A model generated the notes under the pieces. That model did no database searches and had not been told where the DNA came from. It saw only the letters and a list, made by a program, of their open reading frames with translations. From contig NZ_CP061281.1 of NCBI RefSeq assembly GCF_014621695.1, forward strand, positions 6,820,001 through 6,884,000: a stretch of 64,000 bases of DNA, written 5' to 3'. Positions 1 through 8,184 of the stretch are shown here, in pieces. Source of the stretch: Streptomyces xanthii. GTDB taxonomy: Bacteria > Actinomycetota > Actinomycetes > Streptomycetales > Streptomycetaceae. Positions within the stretch are counted from its first letter, which is position 1. Each line of letters begins with the position of its first letter. The translations under genes were made by a program, and so were the position numbers.

Positions 1-965
1 ACATGACGACGCCGAACACCGCGCGTGACCTCGACGTCATCCGTGCCGCCCTCGGCGAGAAGAAGCTCAACTACCTGGGCGTCTCGTACGGCACCTACCT
101 CGGCGCCGTCTACGGCACCCTCTTCCCGGGCCACGTCCGCCGCATGATTGTCGACTCCGTCGTCAACCCGGCGAAGGACAACATCTGGTACCAGGCGAAC
201 CTGAACCAGGACATCGCCTTCGAGGGCCGCTGGAAGGACTGGCAGGACTGGGTCGCCAAGAACGACGCGACCTTCCACCTCGGCGACACCCGCGACAAGG
301 TCCAGAAGCAGTGGGAGACCCTGCGCGCGGCCGCGAAGAAGAGCCCCATCGGCGGGGTCGTCGGCCCGGCCGAGCTCATCAGCTTCTTCCAGAGCGCGCC
401 GTACTACGACTCGGCGTGGGTGCCCACCGCCCAGGTGTGGAGCAAGTACGTCGCCGGTGACACCCAGGCGCTCGTCGACGCCGCCGCCCCCGACATGTCG
501 GACACCAAGGGCAACGCGTCCTCCGAGAACGGCAACGCGGTCTACACGGCCGTGGAGTGCGCCGACGCCAAGTGGCCGACCAGCTGGCAGCGTTGGGACC
601 GCGACAACACGGAGCTGCACAAGCAGTACCCGTTCATGACGTGGGCCAATGCGTGGATGAACCTGCCGTGCGCCACGTGGAAGACCAAGCAGCAGACCCC
701 GCTGAACGTGAAGACCGGCAAGGGTCTGCCCTCGGTCCTCATCGTGCAGTCGGAGCGCGACGCCGCCACCCCGTACGACGGCGCCGTCGAGCTGCACAAG
801 CGGTTCCAGGGCTCCCGTCTCATCACCGAGAAGGACGCCGGCTCGCACGGCGTCACGGGCCTGACGAACCCCTGCATCAACGACCGGGTCGACACCTACC
901 TGCTCACGGGCAAGGTGGACAGCAAGGACGTGACGTGCGCCCCGCACGCCACGCCCAAGCCGTGA
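1..965 (+). CDS. Secreted S33 alpha/beta hydrolase, tripeptidyl aminopeptidase type (5' truncated by window)
   Basis: The frame is open at the left edge (codon phase starts at base 3), so the N-terminus and any signal peptide lie outside the window. The nucleophile elbow is visible near the start as GVSYGTYLG. The catalytic Asp fits SERDAATP and the His fits AGSHGV near the C-terminus, in the order expected for a Tap-like C-terminal domain. This matches the Streptomyces secreted tripeptidyl aminopeptidases (Tap, SlpD, SlpE), which are about 500 residues and trim tripeptides from exported proteins. About 320 residues are visible, so roughly a third is missing. The assignment to hydrolase family is firm; the exact peptide substrate is inferred. 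It ends convergently against the epimerase gene, with a strong hairpin between them. Confidence 0.85.
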   Translation, partial: MTTPNTARDLDVIRAALGEKKLNYLGVSYGTYLGAVYGTLFPGHVRRMIVDSVVNPAKDNIWYQANLNQDIAFEGRWKDWQDWVAKNDATFHLGDTRDKVQKQWETLRAAAKKSPIGGVVGPAELISFFQSAPYYDSAWVPTAQVWSKYVAGDTQALVDAAAPDMSDTKGNASSENGNAVYTAVECADAKWPTSWQRWDRDNTELHKQYPFMTWANAWMNLPCATWKTKQQTPLNVKTGKGLPSVLIVQSERDAATPYDGAVELHKRFQGSRLITEKDAGSHGVTGLTNPCINDRVDTYLLTGKVDSKDVTCAPHATPKP

Positions 966-989
966 CGGATCGCTGAGCACCACGCACAC

Positions 990-1032
990 GACCGGCCCGG
1001 TCCCCGCCGTCACGGCGGGGACCGGGCCGGTC
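990..1032. terminator. Bidirectional terminator hairpin
   Basis: A 20-bp perfect stem (990-1009 with 1013-1032) encloses the three-base loop TCA. The arms continue outward as CGCACAC/GTGTGCG after a two-base bulge. It sits between the convergent hydrolase and epimerase genes and lacks a U-tract, as is common for Streptomyces terminators. Confidence 0.8.
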
Positions 1033-1049
1033 GCGTGTGCGCCCGCGGC

Positions 1050-2087
1050 TCAGCCGCGCGACGCGAGCCAGGCGTCCTCGGCCGCGTAGTCGAACAGGCC
1101 CGTCGTGTAGTTCCGCACCATCTTCGGGAAGCCCACCGTCCAGTCCGGCTCCTCCGCCAAGCGCCGCGTCAGCCACTCCACGGTCTCCGGCAGCGCCTGC
1201 GCGTACGTGGTGACGGGCGTGTAGCCGAGCTCCTCGCGGGCCGCCGTCATGTCCATCAGCACCGGGTTCGGCATGCCCCACGGGTTGTCCCCGACGGTCG
1301 GTGCCGGCGGAGCGCCGTCGAGCAGCACGGTCTCGGTCTCGACGTCCATCAGCGCGTCGATCATGGCGCCGATCTCGGCGACCGTGGGGGAGTCGGGGTC
1401 CGCCCCGTTCAGCACCCGCGACCCGGGGCGCCGCGCGGACAGCCGGACCAGCTCCGCCAGGTTGTACACGCTCGCCGGGTGGAAGCGGGACTCGCCGCGG
1501 TACGCCAGCACGCGCGTGCGCCGCCCGTCCAGGTTCCGCTTCACGAAGTACAGCTCGCGCGGGGTGCGGCAGTGCGGGCCGTGCACCGCCGACGCCCGGA
1601 TCACCGTCGTGGGCAGCTTCTCGCCCAGCGCCAGCAGATCCTGCTCGATCCGCACCTTGCGCGGCCCGTACCCCTCGTCGGCGGGGGCCACCGTCCGCCA
1701 GGTCTCCGGGATCGGCACCGGATAGACCGGCATCCCGTCCGGCTCCTCCTGCGTCGCGAAGCCCCGGCCCTGCTCGTCCTCGTAGACCGCTCCGCTGGAG
1801 ACCACCACGGCCGAGCCGATCCGCCCCGCCAGCGCCGCGAGCTGCCGCCCGTGCCGCGGCTCGAACGCCACCATGTCCACGACCACGTCCACGCCGTCGC
1901 CGACCAGGGCGGCCAGGGCCGCGTCGTCGTCCCGGTCCAGCCGCACCGAGCGCACCTCGTCGGGCCACGCCGCGTCCCGGTTCCCGCTCAGCGAGGCCGC
2001 CGTCACCGCCCAGCCGTCCTCCGCGAGCGCCCGCACCGCGGGCCGCCCGATCTGTCCCGCTCCACCGATCACCAGTGCCGTCTTCAT
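1050..2087 (-). CDS. NAD(P)-dependent epimerase/dehydratase family protein (extended SDR)
   Basis: 345 residues. The N-terminal Rossmann motif is GGAGQIG, following the first beta strand. The catalytic Tyr-Lys pair of extended SDRs is present as YGPRK near residue 140, so the protein is probably an active NAD(P)-dependent sugar or isoflavone-reductase-like oxidoreductase acting in the cytoplasm. The substrate cannot be read from sequence. The ATG at 2087 begins the motif-bearing strand directly (MKTALVIGGAG), which fixes the start. It is transcribed alone, with 76 bases separating it from the acyltransferase gene upstream on the same strand. Confidence 0.8.
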   Translation of the reverse strand: MKTALVIGGAGQIGRPAVRALAEDGWAVTAASLSGNRDAAWPDEVRSVRLDRDDDAALAALVGDGVDVVVDMVAFEPRHGRQLAALAGRIGSAVVVSSGAVYEDEQGRGFATQEEPDGMPVYPVPIPETWRTVAPADEGYGPRKVRIEQDLLALGEKLPTTVIRASAVHGPHCRTPRELYFVKRNLDGRRTRVLAYRGESRFHPASVYNLAELVRLSARRPGSRVLNGADPDSPTVAEIGAMIDALMDVETETVLLDGAPPAPTVGDNPWGMPNPVLMDMTAAREELGYTPVTTYAQALPETVEWLTRRLAEEPDWTVGFPKMVRNYTTGLFDYAAEDAWLASRG

Positions 2088-2163
2088 GCCGTGACCGTAT
2101 GCGCGGCCCCACCGCGGGACCCAGCGTTTTCTGCTCAGCGCAGAGCGGCCGGCGACGGCGGGT

Positions 2164-2883
2164 TCAGCTCAGGGGCATGCGGGGGAACCTGCGGGACTTC
2201 GCCGCCGCCTCGGCCTCCGCCTTCGCCACCGCCGCGTACTGGTCCACGTACTCCTGACCGGACAGCTCCAGGATCGCGTAGATGATCTCGTCCGTGACCG
2301 CGCGCAGGATCGCCTTCTCGCCCTCCATGCCCGCGTACCGGGAGAAGTCCAGCGGGCGGCCGAAGCGGATCGTCACCCGGCGCAGGCTCGGGATCTTCTG
2401 GCCCGGCGGCTGCGCCTCGAACGTGCCGATCATCGCGCACGGGATCACCGGCACCCCTGCGCCGAGCGCCATCGCGGCGACGCCGACCTTGCCCTTGTAG
2501 AGGCGGCCGTCGTGGGAGCGGGTGCCCTCCGGGTAGATGCCCAGCAGCTCACCGCGCCCGAGCACGCCGAGCCCCTCGCGGATCGCCGCCTGGCCCGCCT
2601 CCCGGCCCGACCGGTCCACCGGGATCTGGCCCGCGCTCCGGAAGAACGCCGCCGTCAGCCGGCCCTTGATCCCCGGCCCCGTGAAGTACTCCGCCTTCGC
2701 CAGGAACGTGATCCGGCGCTTCAGGATCGCCGGCATCAGGAAGTGGTCCGAGAACGACAGGTGGTTGCCCGCGACGATCGCGGCGCCCGAGTCCGGAACG
2801 TGCTCCAGACCCTCGATCCGCGGCCGGAACATCAGTCGCAGCAGCGGCCCGAGCAGCACGTACTTGAGCAGTCGGTAGAACAT
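2164..2883 (-). CDS. 1-acyl-sn-glycerol-3-phosphate acyltransferase-like protein (PlsC family)
   Basis: 239 residues. The HX4D acyltransferase motif is seen as NHLSFSDHF, followed by the glycerophosphate-binding block YPEGTRS. The family transfers an acyl group from acyl-CoA or acyl-ACP to lysophosphatidate at the inner membrane face. The hydrophobic N-terminus (YRLLKYVLLGPLLRLMF) fits peripheral membrane attachment. The ATG at 2883 is preferred because GGGGGAAGG lies about nine bases upstream; an in-frame start 42 bases further upstream has no such site. Streptomyces genomes carry several plsC paralogues, so this need not be the main phospholipid enzyme. Confidence 0.85.
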   Translation of the reverse strand: MFYRLLKYVLLGPLLRLMFRPRIEGLEHVPDSGAAIVAGNHLSFSDHFLMPAILKRRITFLAKAEYFTGPGIKGRLTAAFFRSAGQIPVDRSGREAGQAAIREGLGVLGRGELLGIYPEGTRSHDGRLYKGKVGVAAMALGAGVPVIPCAMIGTFEAQPPGQKIPSLRRVTIRFGRPLDFSRYAGMEGEKAILRAVTDEIIYAILELSGQEYVDQYAAVAKAEAEAAAKSRRFPRMPLS

Positions 2884-2915
2884 CGCCGGTCGCCTTCCCC
2901 CGTGGATCGCATGTG

Positions 2916-2953
2916 GTGCGCACACCCCATGAAGAGCTGTGATGCGTGCGCAC
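2916..2953. promoter_or_regulatory. Paired GTGCGCAC palindromes in divergent intergenic region
   Basis: Two identical 8-bp palindromes GTGCGCAC (2916-2923 and 2946-2953) lie exactly 30 bp apart, about three helical turns, between the divergent acyltransferase and protease inhibitor genes. The spacing would suit a protein binding both copies on one DNA face. In GC-rich DNA one such octamer is cheap by chance, so this is a weak operator candidate. Confidence 0.3.
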
Positions 2954-3086
2954 AGTAGTCAATCCCCGGCGACGGCGCGAGAGCCCTTTCGGGCCCACTG
3001 CCCGGTTCGCACGGCGCGTCCCTTTGGCCGGACGCCGTGGGAGGAGTGCTCTGGTCCCACCTTCGTCCTCGTATCGGGAGGCCCGC

Positions 3087-3473
3087 ATGCGGACCCTGCA
3101 CCTCGCCACTGCCGCGCTGCTGTCACTCGGCGCGGTCGCCCCGGCCGCCGGCGCCGCCGAACCCGTACCCCGGGACGGCCTGTACCTCACGGTCTCCGGC
3201 GACGGCGAGACCTGGACCCGCGGCGTCCGCCTGGAGTGCACGCCCGCCCCTGCGGGGCACCACCCGTACGCCGCCGAGTCCTGCGCCGCGCTGGCCGCCG
3301 CCGAGGGAGACCTGGACGCGCTGGAGGGGCAGCCGTGGCGCTGCACGGAGGAGCAGGCCCCGGTGACCGCCGCGGCGCACGGAACCTTCGCGGGCCGGAC
3401 GATCAACTGGCGCAGAACCTTCACGAACGCCTGCACGCTGGAGGCCTCGACCGGGGACGTCTTCCGGTTCTGA
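3087..3473 (+). CDS. Subtilisin inhibitor-like secreted protease inhibitor (SSI family)
   Basis: 128-residue precursor with a Sec signal peptide (Arg, then a Leu/Ala-rich core ending AGA near residue 20). Four cysteines are spaced as in Streptomyces subtilisin inhibitor: C in LECTPAP, C in AESCAAL, C in WRCTEEQ and C in TNACTLE, matching the Cys35-Cys50 and Cys71-Cys101 disulfides. Aligning WRCTEEQAPV on the SSI reactive loop MCPMVYDPV puts Glu at P1 and Glu at P1', where SSI has Met and Val. The known role is inhibition of secreted serine proteases, active as a dimer. The ATG at 3087 has GGGAG seven bases upstream. The acidic P1 is unusual for the family. Confidence 0.85.
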   Translation: MRTLHLATAALLSLGAVAPAAGAAEPVPRDGLYLTVSGDGETWTRGVRLECTPAPAGHHPYAAESCAALAAAEGDLDALEGQPWRCTEEQAPVTAAAHGTFAGRTINWRRTFTNACTLEASTGDVFRF

Positions 3474-3495
3474 CCCGGACGGCACCGCGGCCGGC

Positions 3496-3654
3496 TCAGG
3501 CGCTGCGCGAGGCCACCATCGCGACCGTGATCAGGCCGAGCACGACCCAGCCGAACCAGAGCCAGCCGTTGCTCCCGAGCGCCACCGTGTACGCGGTCAC
3601 GGCCACCAGGCCGCCGACGGTGAAGGCACCCATCGTCTTCGTCGATCCGGGCAT
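3496..3654 (-). CDS. Small membrane protein (52 aa)
   Basis: 52 residues with two predicted membrane helices: GAFTVGGLVAVTAYTVAL, then after a short Gly-Trp turn WLWFGWVVLGLITVAMV. The ATG at 3654 is preceded by GGGAGGAG at good spacing, which supports translation. No conserved catalytic residues are seen and I do not recognise a functional family. It lies between the protease inhibitor gene (convergent) and the CtaG-type gene and could share a promoter region near 3660-3720. Confidence 0.6.
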   Translation of the reverse strand: MPGSTKTMGAFTVGGLVAVTAYTVALGSNGWLWFGWVVLGLITVAMVASRSA

Positions 3655-3750
3655 CGCGCACTCCTCCCGGCAGCCCGGACGGCGTACGACGGTGTGCGGC
3701 GCCCGAACCGCGGCCAGAAGGCCATAGTCACCCGGCGGCGGGCCGCGGCG

Positions 3751-4704
3751 CTACTGTCCGCGCGTGTTCAGCGAGGCCAGGTAGGCGTTGTACGCGGCGA
3801 GCTCCGCGTCCCCGTCCCGGTCCGCCTTGCGGTCCTGGCGGCGCGCCTGCCGGTCCTCGGACTTCTTCCACTGGAAGAGCAGCGCCAGCAGCACCAGCAC
3901 CGACGGGACCTCGCTGAACGCCCACGCGATGCCGCCCGCCGCCGTCTGGTCCGCCAGCGGGTCGATGCCGAGCGAGGCCGGCGGGTTCTCGAAGGTGCCC
4001 ACCATGGTGCTGCTCGCCATCATCAGCGCGATGCCGAAGAACGCGTGGAACGGCATGCCCGCGAACAGCTCCAGCATCCGCATCACGTAGCCCGGCCGGT
4101 GCGGGCCCGGGTCCACGCCCATGATCGGCCAGAAGAACACCAGGCCCACGGCGAGGAAGTGCACCATCATGCCGATGTGCCCGACCTTCGACCCCATCAG
4201 GAAGTCGAAGAGGGGAGTGAAGTACAGCGCGTACAGGCTCGCGATGAACAGCGGGATCGTGAACGCGGGATGCGTGATGATCCGCATGTAGCGGCTGTGC
4301 AGCAGCATCAGGAGCAGCTCGCGCGGCCCCTTGCTGCCGCGCTTCGCCGCGACGGGCAGCGCCCGCAGCGCGAGCGTGATCGGCGCGCCCATGAGCAGCA
4401 GGATCGGCGACAGCATGCTGATCACCATGTGCTGCACCATGTGCACGCTGAACATGACCATCCCGTAGTCGTTCAGCTTCGTGCACATCACCAGGGCGAT
4501 GGTCAGCACGCCCACGACGAACGACAGGGTGCGCGACACCGGCCACTTGTCACCGCGGCGCGCGAGCCGCACGACGGCCCAGCCGTACAGGCCGAGGGCG
4601 ACGAGGCAGCCGATGAGGAAGAAGGGGTCGGCCGACCAGCCAAGGCCACGCCCCAGCGTGAACGGCGGCAGATCCATGTTCATGCCGTGCCCGCTGTGAT
4701 CCAT
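3751..4704 (-). CDS. Cytochrome c oxidase assembly protein, caa3-type CtaG family
   Basis: 317 residues with about seven transmembrane helices and internal His/Met pairs (MHMVQHMVISM, MMVHFLAV, GMPFHAFFG) typical of the caa3_CtaG family, which helps deliver copper or assemble cytochrome oxidase in the membrane. The N-terminus MDHSGHGMNMD is rich in His and Met, a plausible copper-binding tail. The ATG at 4704 is chosen because AGGAG lies seven bases upstream; a GTG 42 bases further upstream has no site. The tail is charged (Arg/Lys/Asp-rich). A strong hairpin separates it from the upstream pfkA gene, so it probably has its own promoter. Confidence 0.85.
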   Translation of the reverse strand: MDHSGHGMNMDLPPFTLGRGLGWSADPFFLIGCLVALGLYGWAVVRLARRGDKWPVSRTLSFVVGVLTIALVMCTKLNDYGMVMFSVHMVQHMVISMLSPILLLMGAPITLALRALPVAAKRGSKGPRELLLMLLHSRYMRIITHPAFTIPLFIASLYALYFTPLFDFLMGSKVGHIGMMVHFLAVGLVFFWPIMGVDPGPHRPGYVMRMLELFAGMPFHAFFGIALMMASSTMVGTFENPPASLGIDPLADQTAAGGIAWAFSEVPSVLVLLALLFQWKKSEDRQARRQDRKADRDGDAELAAYNAYLASLNTRGQ

Positions 4705-4753
4705 CCGCCGGCTCCTGTTGCTCGTTTCGTACGGATTGTGCGCCACCAGACTA

Positions 4754-4791
4754 GAGCTGCCCCCGGCCGGGGCTTCGGCCGGGGGCAGCTC
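4754..4791 (-). terminator. Terminator hairpin after pfkA
   Basis: A 15-bp perfect stem (4754-4768 with 4777-4791) has an 8-base loop GGGGCTTC. It lies 39 bases past the pfkA stop on the minus strand and just ahead of the CtaG-type gene, so it should end pfkA transcripts. Confidence 0.8.
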
Positions 4792-4829
4792 AGTTCAAAG
4801 AACAACTGAAAGCGGGTACGAGCAGTGAC

Positions 4830-5855
4830 TCAGAGCACGCACTCCGCCTCGGCGTAGCGCTCGTCGGGGACCGTCTTGAGCGTCTCCACGGCCTCGGCCA
4901 GCGACACCATCACGATGTCCGTGCCGCGCAGCGCCGTCATCCGCCCGAACTCGCCGCGATGGACGGCCTCCACCGCGTGCCAGCCGAACCGCGTCGCGAG
5001 GACCCGGTCGTACGCGGTCGGGGTGCCGCCGCGCTGGACGTGCCCGAGGATCACCGGACGCGCCTCCTTGCCGAGGCGCTGCTCCAGCTCGATCGAGAGC
5101 TGACGGGCGATGCCGGCGAAGCGCTCGTGCCCGTAGACGTCCTTGCCGCCCTCGTCGAACTCCATCGAGCCGGCCCGGGGCTTGGCGCCCTCCGCCGCGA
5201 CGACGATCGCGAACTTCTTGCCCGCCTCGAAACGCTCGCCGACCTTGCGGGTCAGTTCCTCGATGTCGAAGGGGCGCTCCGGGACGACGACGGCGTGGGC
5301 GCCGGCCGCCATGCCCGAGTGCAGGGCGATCCACCCGGTGTGCCGACCCATGACCTCCACGATCAGCACCCGCTGGTGCGACTCGGCGGTGGTCTTGAGC
5401 CGGTCCAGCGCCTCCGTGGCGACCCCGACGGCCGTGTCGAAACCGAAGGTCACGTCCGTGACAGCGATGTCGTTGTCGATCGTCTTCGGGACGCCGACGA
5501 TCGGCAGGCCGTTGTCGGACAGCAGCCGGGCCGCCTTCAGGGTGCCCTCGCCGCCGATCGGGATGATCGCGTCGAGCCCCAGCTCGGCGACGTGGCCCTT
5601 GGCGCGCTCGACGCCGTCTCGCAGATGCGCGGGCTGGACCCGGGAGGAGCCGAGGATGGTGCCGCCGCGGGCCAGGATGCCGCCGACGGCGTCCAGGTCG
5701 AGCTTGCGGTAGTCGCACTCGAGCAGGCCCTTCCACCCGTCGTGGAAGCCGATGACCTCGTCGCCGTGGTCGACGACGGCTCGGTGCACGACCGAGCGGA
5801 TCACCGCGTTCAGTCCGGGACAGTCTCCGCCGGAGGTGAGGACACCAATACGCAT
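4830..5855 (-). CDS. pfkA: 6-phosphofructokinase, ATP-dependent group III type
   Basis: 341 residues. It phosphorylates fructose 6-phosphate in glycolysis. The N-terminal nucleotide loop is GGDCPGLN and the substrate site is PKTIDNDI. The diagnostic loop GGEGT has Gly where pyrophosphate-dependent enzymes have Asp, which points to ATP as phosphoryl donor; the Lys in PKTIDND is shared with group III actinomycete enzymes. The start at 5855 gives the canonical beginning MRIGVLTSGGD; an in-frame start 21 bases upstream only adds a short unlikely extension. It appears monocistronic. Streptomyces often carry two or three pfkA copies, and which one this is cannot be told. Confidence 0.93.
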   Translation of the reverse strand: MRIGVLTSGGDCPGLNAVIRSVVHRAVVDHGDEVIGFHDGWKGLLECDYRKLDLDAVGGILARGGTILGSSRVQPAHLRDGVERAKGHVAELGLDAIIPIGGEGTLKAARLLSDNGLPIVGVPKTIDNDIAVTDVTFGFDTAVGVATEALDRLKTTAESHQRVLIVEVMGRHTGWIALHSGMAAGAHAVVVPERPFDIEELTRKVGERFEAGKKFAIVVAAEGAKPRAGSMEFDEGGKDVYGHERFAGIARQLSIELEQRLGKEARPVILGHVQRGGTPTAYDRVLATRFGWHAVEAVHRGEFGRMTALRGTDIVMVSLAEAVETLKTVPDERYAEAECVL

Positions 5856-6030
5856 AAGCCCGCAATACCTTTGCAAACGTGGGCCGATGACCGGACCACG
5901 CCGTCCGGCTGGACCCCCGTACCTTATCGGCGCCCGGGGGCCCCGCCGTACGGGGCGTCCGCCTGCTGGACAACCCCGCTCATATGGGCGCGGGGCTGCC
6001 CCGAAGGTGCGTACGCGAAGGTGCGCAGGC

Positions 6031-6762
6031 CTAGGCGGGCTGCGCCGTGGCGGCCGCGATCCGCTCGCCCCGCAGCGCCTCGTACCACTGCTCGTCCACC
6101 GGCGGCAGCGCGTTCACATCGAGGGCCAGCTTCAGGAGCAGGTCGGCGATCTGCGGGTTGCGCGCCATCACGGGGCCGTGCATGTACGTGCCGAACACCG
6201 TGTCGTTGAAGGCGCCTTCGGTGCCGTCGCCCGTGCCGTTGCCCCGGCCGATGCGGGTGCGCGCGAAGGGGCGGGCCGTGGGGCCCAGGTGCGTCACGCC
6301 CTGGTGGTTCTCGAAACCGGTCAGCGGCGGCAGGTTCAGCTGCGGGTCGATGTCGGCCAGCACGTCGCCGACGCAGCGCTCGCCCTCGCCGCGCGTGGAG
6401 ACCACGTCGAGCAGGCCGAGGCCCGGCTCGCGCTCACCGAGGTCGTTGATGAACTCGTGGCCCAGGATCTGGTAGCCGGCGCACACCGAGAAGACGATCG
6501 CGCCGTTGCCCACCGCGCGCTGCAGGCCGCCGTCACGGCGCAGCCGCTCGGCCGCGAGCCGCTGCGGACGGTCCTCGCCGCCGCCGATCAGGTAGATGTC
6601 GCCGGAGGTGGGGATCGGCTGGTCGCTGCGCACGTCGTAGCGCTCGACGTTCAGACGGCGCTGGCGGGCGCGCCGCTCCACCACCAGGGCGTTGCCCTGG
6701 TCGCCGTAGGTGCTCAGCAGGTCGGGGTAGACCCACACGAGACGCAGGCTGCTGTCGCTCAT
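6031..6762 (-). CDS. gatD: Lipid II isoglutaminyl synthase, glutamine amidotransferase subunit GatD
   Basis: 243 residues, CobB/CobQ-like glutaminase. Cys94 lies in CAGYQILGH, the same position as the catalytic Cys94 of Staphylococcus aureus GatD, and a His is present in YMHGP at about residue 195. GatD supplies ammonia to MurT, which amidates the alpha-carboxyl of D-Glu in lipid II, a step needed for normal peptidoglycan cross-linking. The gene follows murT by 41 bases on the same strand. Two ATGs lie six bases apart (6768 and 6762); AAGG is too close to the first, so 6762 is preferred. Confidence 0.92.
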   Translation of the reverse strand: MSDSSLRLVWVYPDLLSTYGDQGNALVVERRARQRRLNVERYDVRSDQPIPTSGDIYLIGGGEDRPQRLAAERLRRDGGLQRAVGNGAIVFSVCAGYQILGHEFINDLGEREPGLGLLDVVSTRGEGERCVGDVLADIDPQLNLPPLTGFENHQGVTHLGPTARPFARTRIGRGNGTGDGTEGAFNDTVFGTYMHGPVMARNPQIADLLLKLALDVNALPPVDEQWYEALRGERIAAATAQPA

Positions 6763-6803
6763 GCTCATCCTTAGCTGTTTCCGCTGTTTCTCGTCGGGGC
6801 GGG

Positions 6804-8042
6804 TCAGTTGCCGACGCGGCGGCGGACGTCCTGGAACGCGGTGTAGTTGGCGATCAGCTCGATCCGGCCCTGGGGCAGGACCTGCACCGCCTCGTCGAGC
6901 GTCTCGCAGACCCGGAAGTCCAGGCCCGCGACCTCGAGCCGGACCGCGAGGTCGAGCTTGCGGTCGCCGATCACACAGATCGGGTGCCCGGCCAGGCGCG
7001 TGTAGTCGACGTCCCACAGCCAGGAGGTGTCGGTGCCGTCCGCGCCCCGCGCGTTCACCGAGAGGATCACCGGGGTCGGCGGCGGGTCGATGAGGGTAAA
7101 CGTTTCGAGCCAGCCCGCCGGGTTCTTGGCGAGCAGCAGGCGCAGGTCGCGGTCCATGAACCGGACGACGTCGTAGCGGCCCGCGACGGCCTGCACCTGG
7201 TACATGCGCTCCAGGGCCACCTGCGGCGGCACCCCGAAGACGGCGGCGACGGCGGCGGACGTGGCCGCGTTCGCCTTGTTGGCGCGGCCGGGCAGCTGGA
7301 GGTGGATCGGCCAGGCGGAGCCGTGCGGGTCAAGGACGTAGTCGCCCTGGAGCGCCCAGCTCGCGGTCGGACGGCGGAAGCCGCACTCGCCGCAGAACCA
7401 GTCGTCACCGGGGCGCTGCATCACACCGCCGCAGGCGGGGCAGGACCAGGCGTCGTCCTTCCACTCCTGGCCGGCCGCGACCCACACGACGTTCGGCGAG
7501 GAGGAGGCGGCCCAGACGACCAGCGGGTCGTCCGCGTTGGCGATCACGACCGCCTTCGAACCCGCGAGGCCCTCGCGCCACTTCTCCGCGAGCATGCGGG
7601 TCTCGGCGGCGCGGTCGAGCTGGTCGCGCGAGAGGTTGAGCAGCGCGATCGCCTTCGGGCTGGTGTCGCGCGCGACACCGGCCAGGTACTTCTCGTCGAC
7701 CTCGATGACGCCGAACTTGGCCTCGGAACCACCGGCCAGGGCCGAGGTGATACCGGCAGGCATGTTCGCGCCCAGGGCGTTCGACACGACCTCGCCGCTC
7801 GCGCGGAGGGCCTCCGCGATCAGGCGCGTGGTCGTCGTCTTGCCGTTCGTCGCCGAGACGAGCACGACGTCCAGGTGCTGGGCGAGCCGTCCGAGCAGCT
7901 CGGGGTCGAGCTTGAGCGCGACCTTGCCACCGATCACCGAGCCGCTGCCACGGCCCGCCGCGCGCGAGACCGCCGCCGCGGCCTTGCCCGCCGTCACGGC
8001 CAGCTTGGCCCGCGGAGTCATCGACTCCGAGTTGCCTGCCAT
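6804..8042 (-). CDS. murT: Lipid II isoglutaminyl synthase, Mur ligase-like subunit MurT
   Basis: 412 residues. The Mur ligase ATP loop is ATNGKTTTTR at residues 64-73. A Cys4 zinc ribbon (CPAC and CGEC pairs, about residues 205-230) sits inside the central domain, a hallmark of MurT against ordinary Mur ligases. The C-terminal DUF1727 domain contacts GatD. MurT activates the D-Glu carboxyl of lipid II with ATP and uses ammonia from GatD. AAGGAGG lies about 11 bases ahead of the ATG. It forms an operon with gatD and is divergent from the deformylase gene, with 142 bases between. Confidence 0.93.
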   Translation of the reverse strand: MAGNSESMTPRAKLAVTAGKAAAAVSRAAGRGSGSVIGGKVALKLDPELLGRLAQHLDVVLVSATNGKTTTTRLIAEALRASGEVVSNALGANMPAGITSALAGGSEAKFGVIEVDEKYLAGVARDTSPKAIALLNLSRDQLDRAAETRMLAEKWREGLAGSKAVVIANADDPLVVWAASSSPNVVWVAAGQEWKDDAWSCPACGGVMQRPGDDWFCGECGFRRPTASWALQGDYVLDPHGSAWPIHLQLPGRANKANAATSAAVAAVFGVPPQVALERMYQVQAVAGRYDVVRFMDRDLRLLLAKNPAGWLETFTLIDPPPTPVILSVNARGADGTDTSWLWDVDYTRLAGHPICVIGDRKLDLAVRLEVAGLDFRVCETLDEAVQVLPQGRIELIANYTAFQDVRRRVGN

Positions 8043-8184
8043 CTTCCTGGGTCCTCCTTGCGTACGGCGCCGCGCCTGCCCCCGGCATCGCTTTTCCGCA
8101 TCAGCCTATCGAGACTCACCGACAAGCCCGAACAGCGGCACCACCAGCACGGGGAGGCTTGTACCGGACCGTACCCTTACGGCC

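Noticed and set aside
4830-5855. Possible pyrophosphate-dependent phosphofructokinase
   Set aside because: The diagnostic loop is GGEGT with Gly, not Asp, at the position that separates the ATP from the pyrophosphate type.
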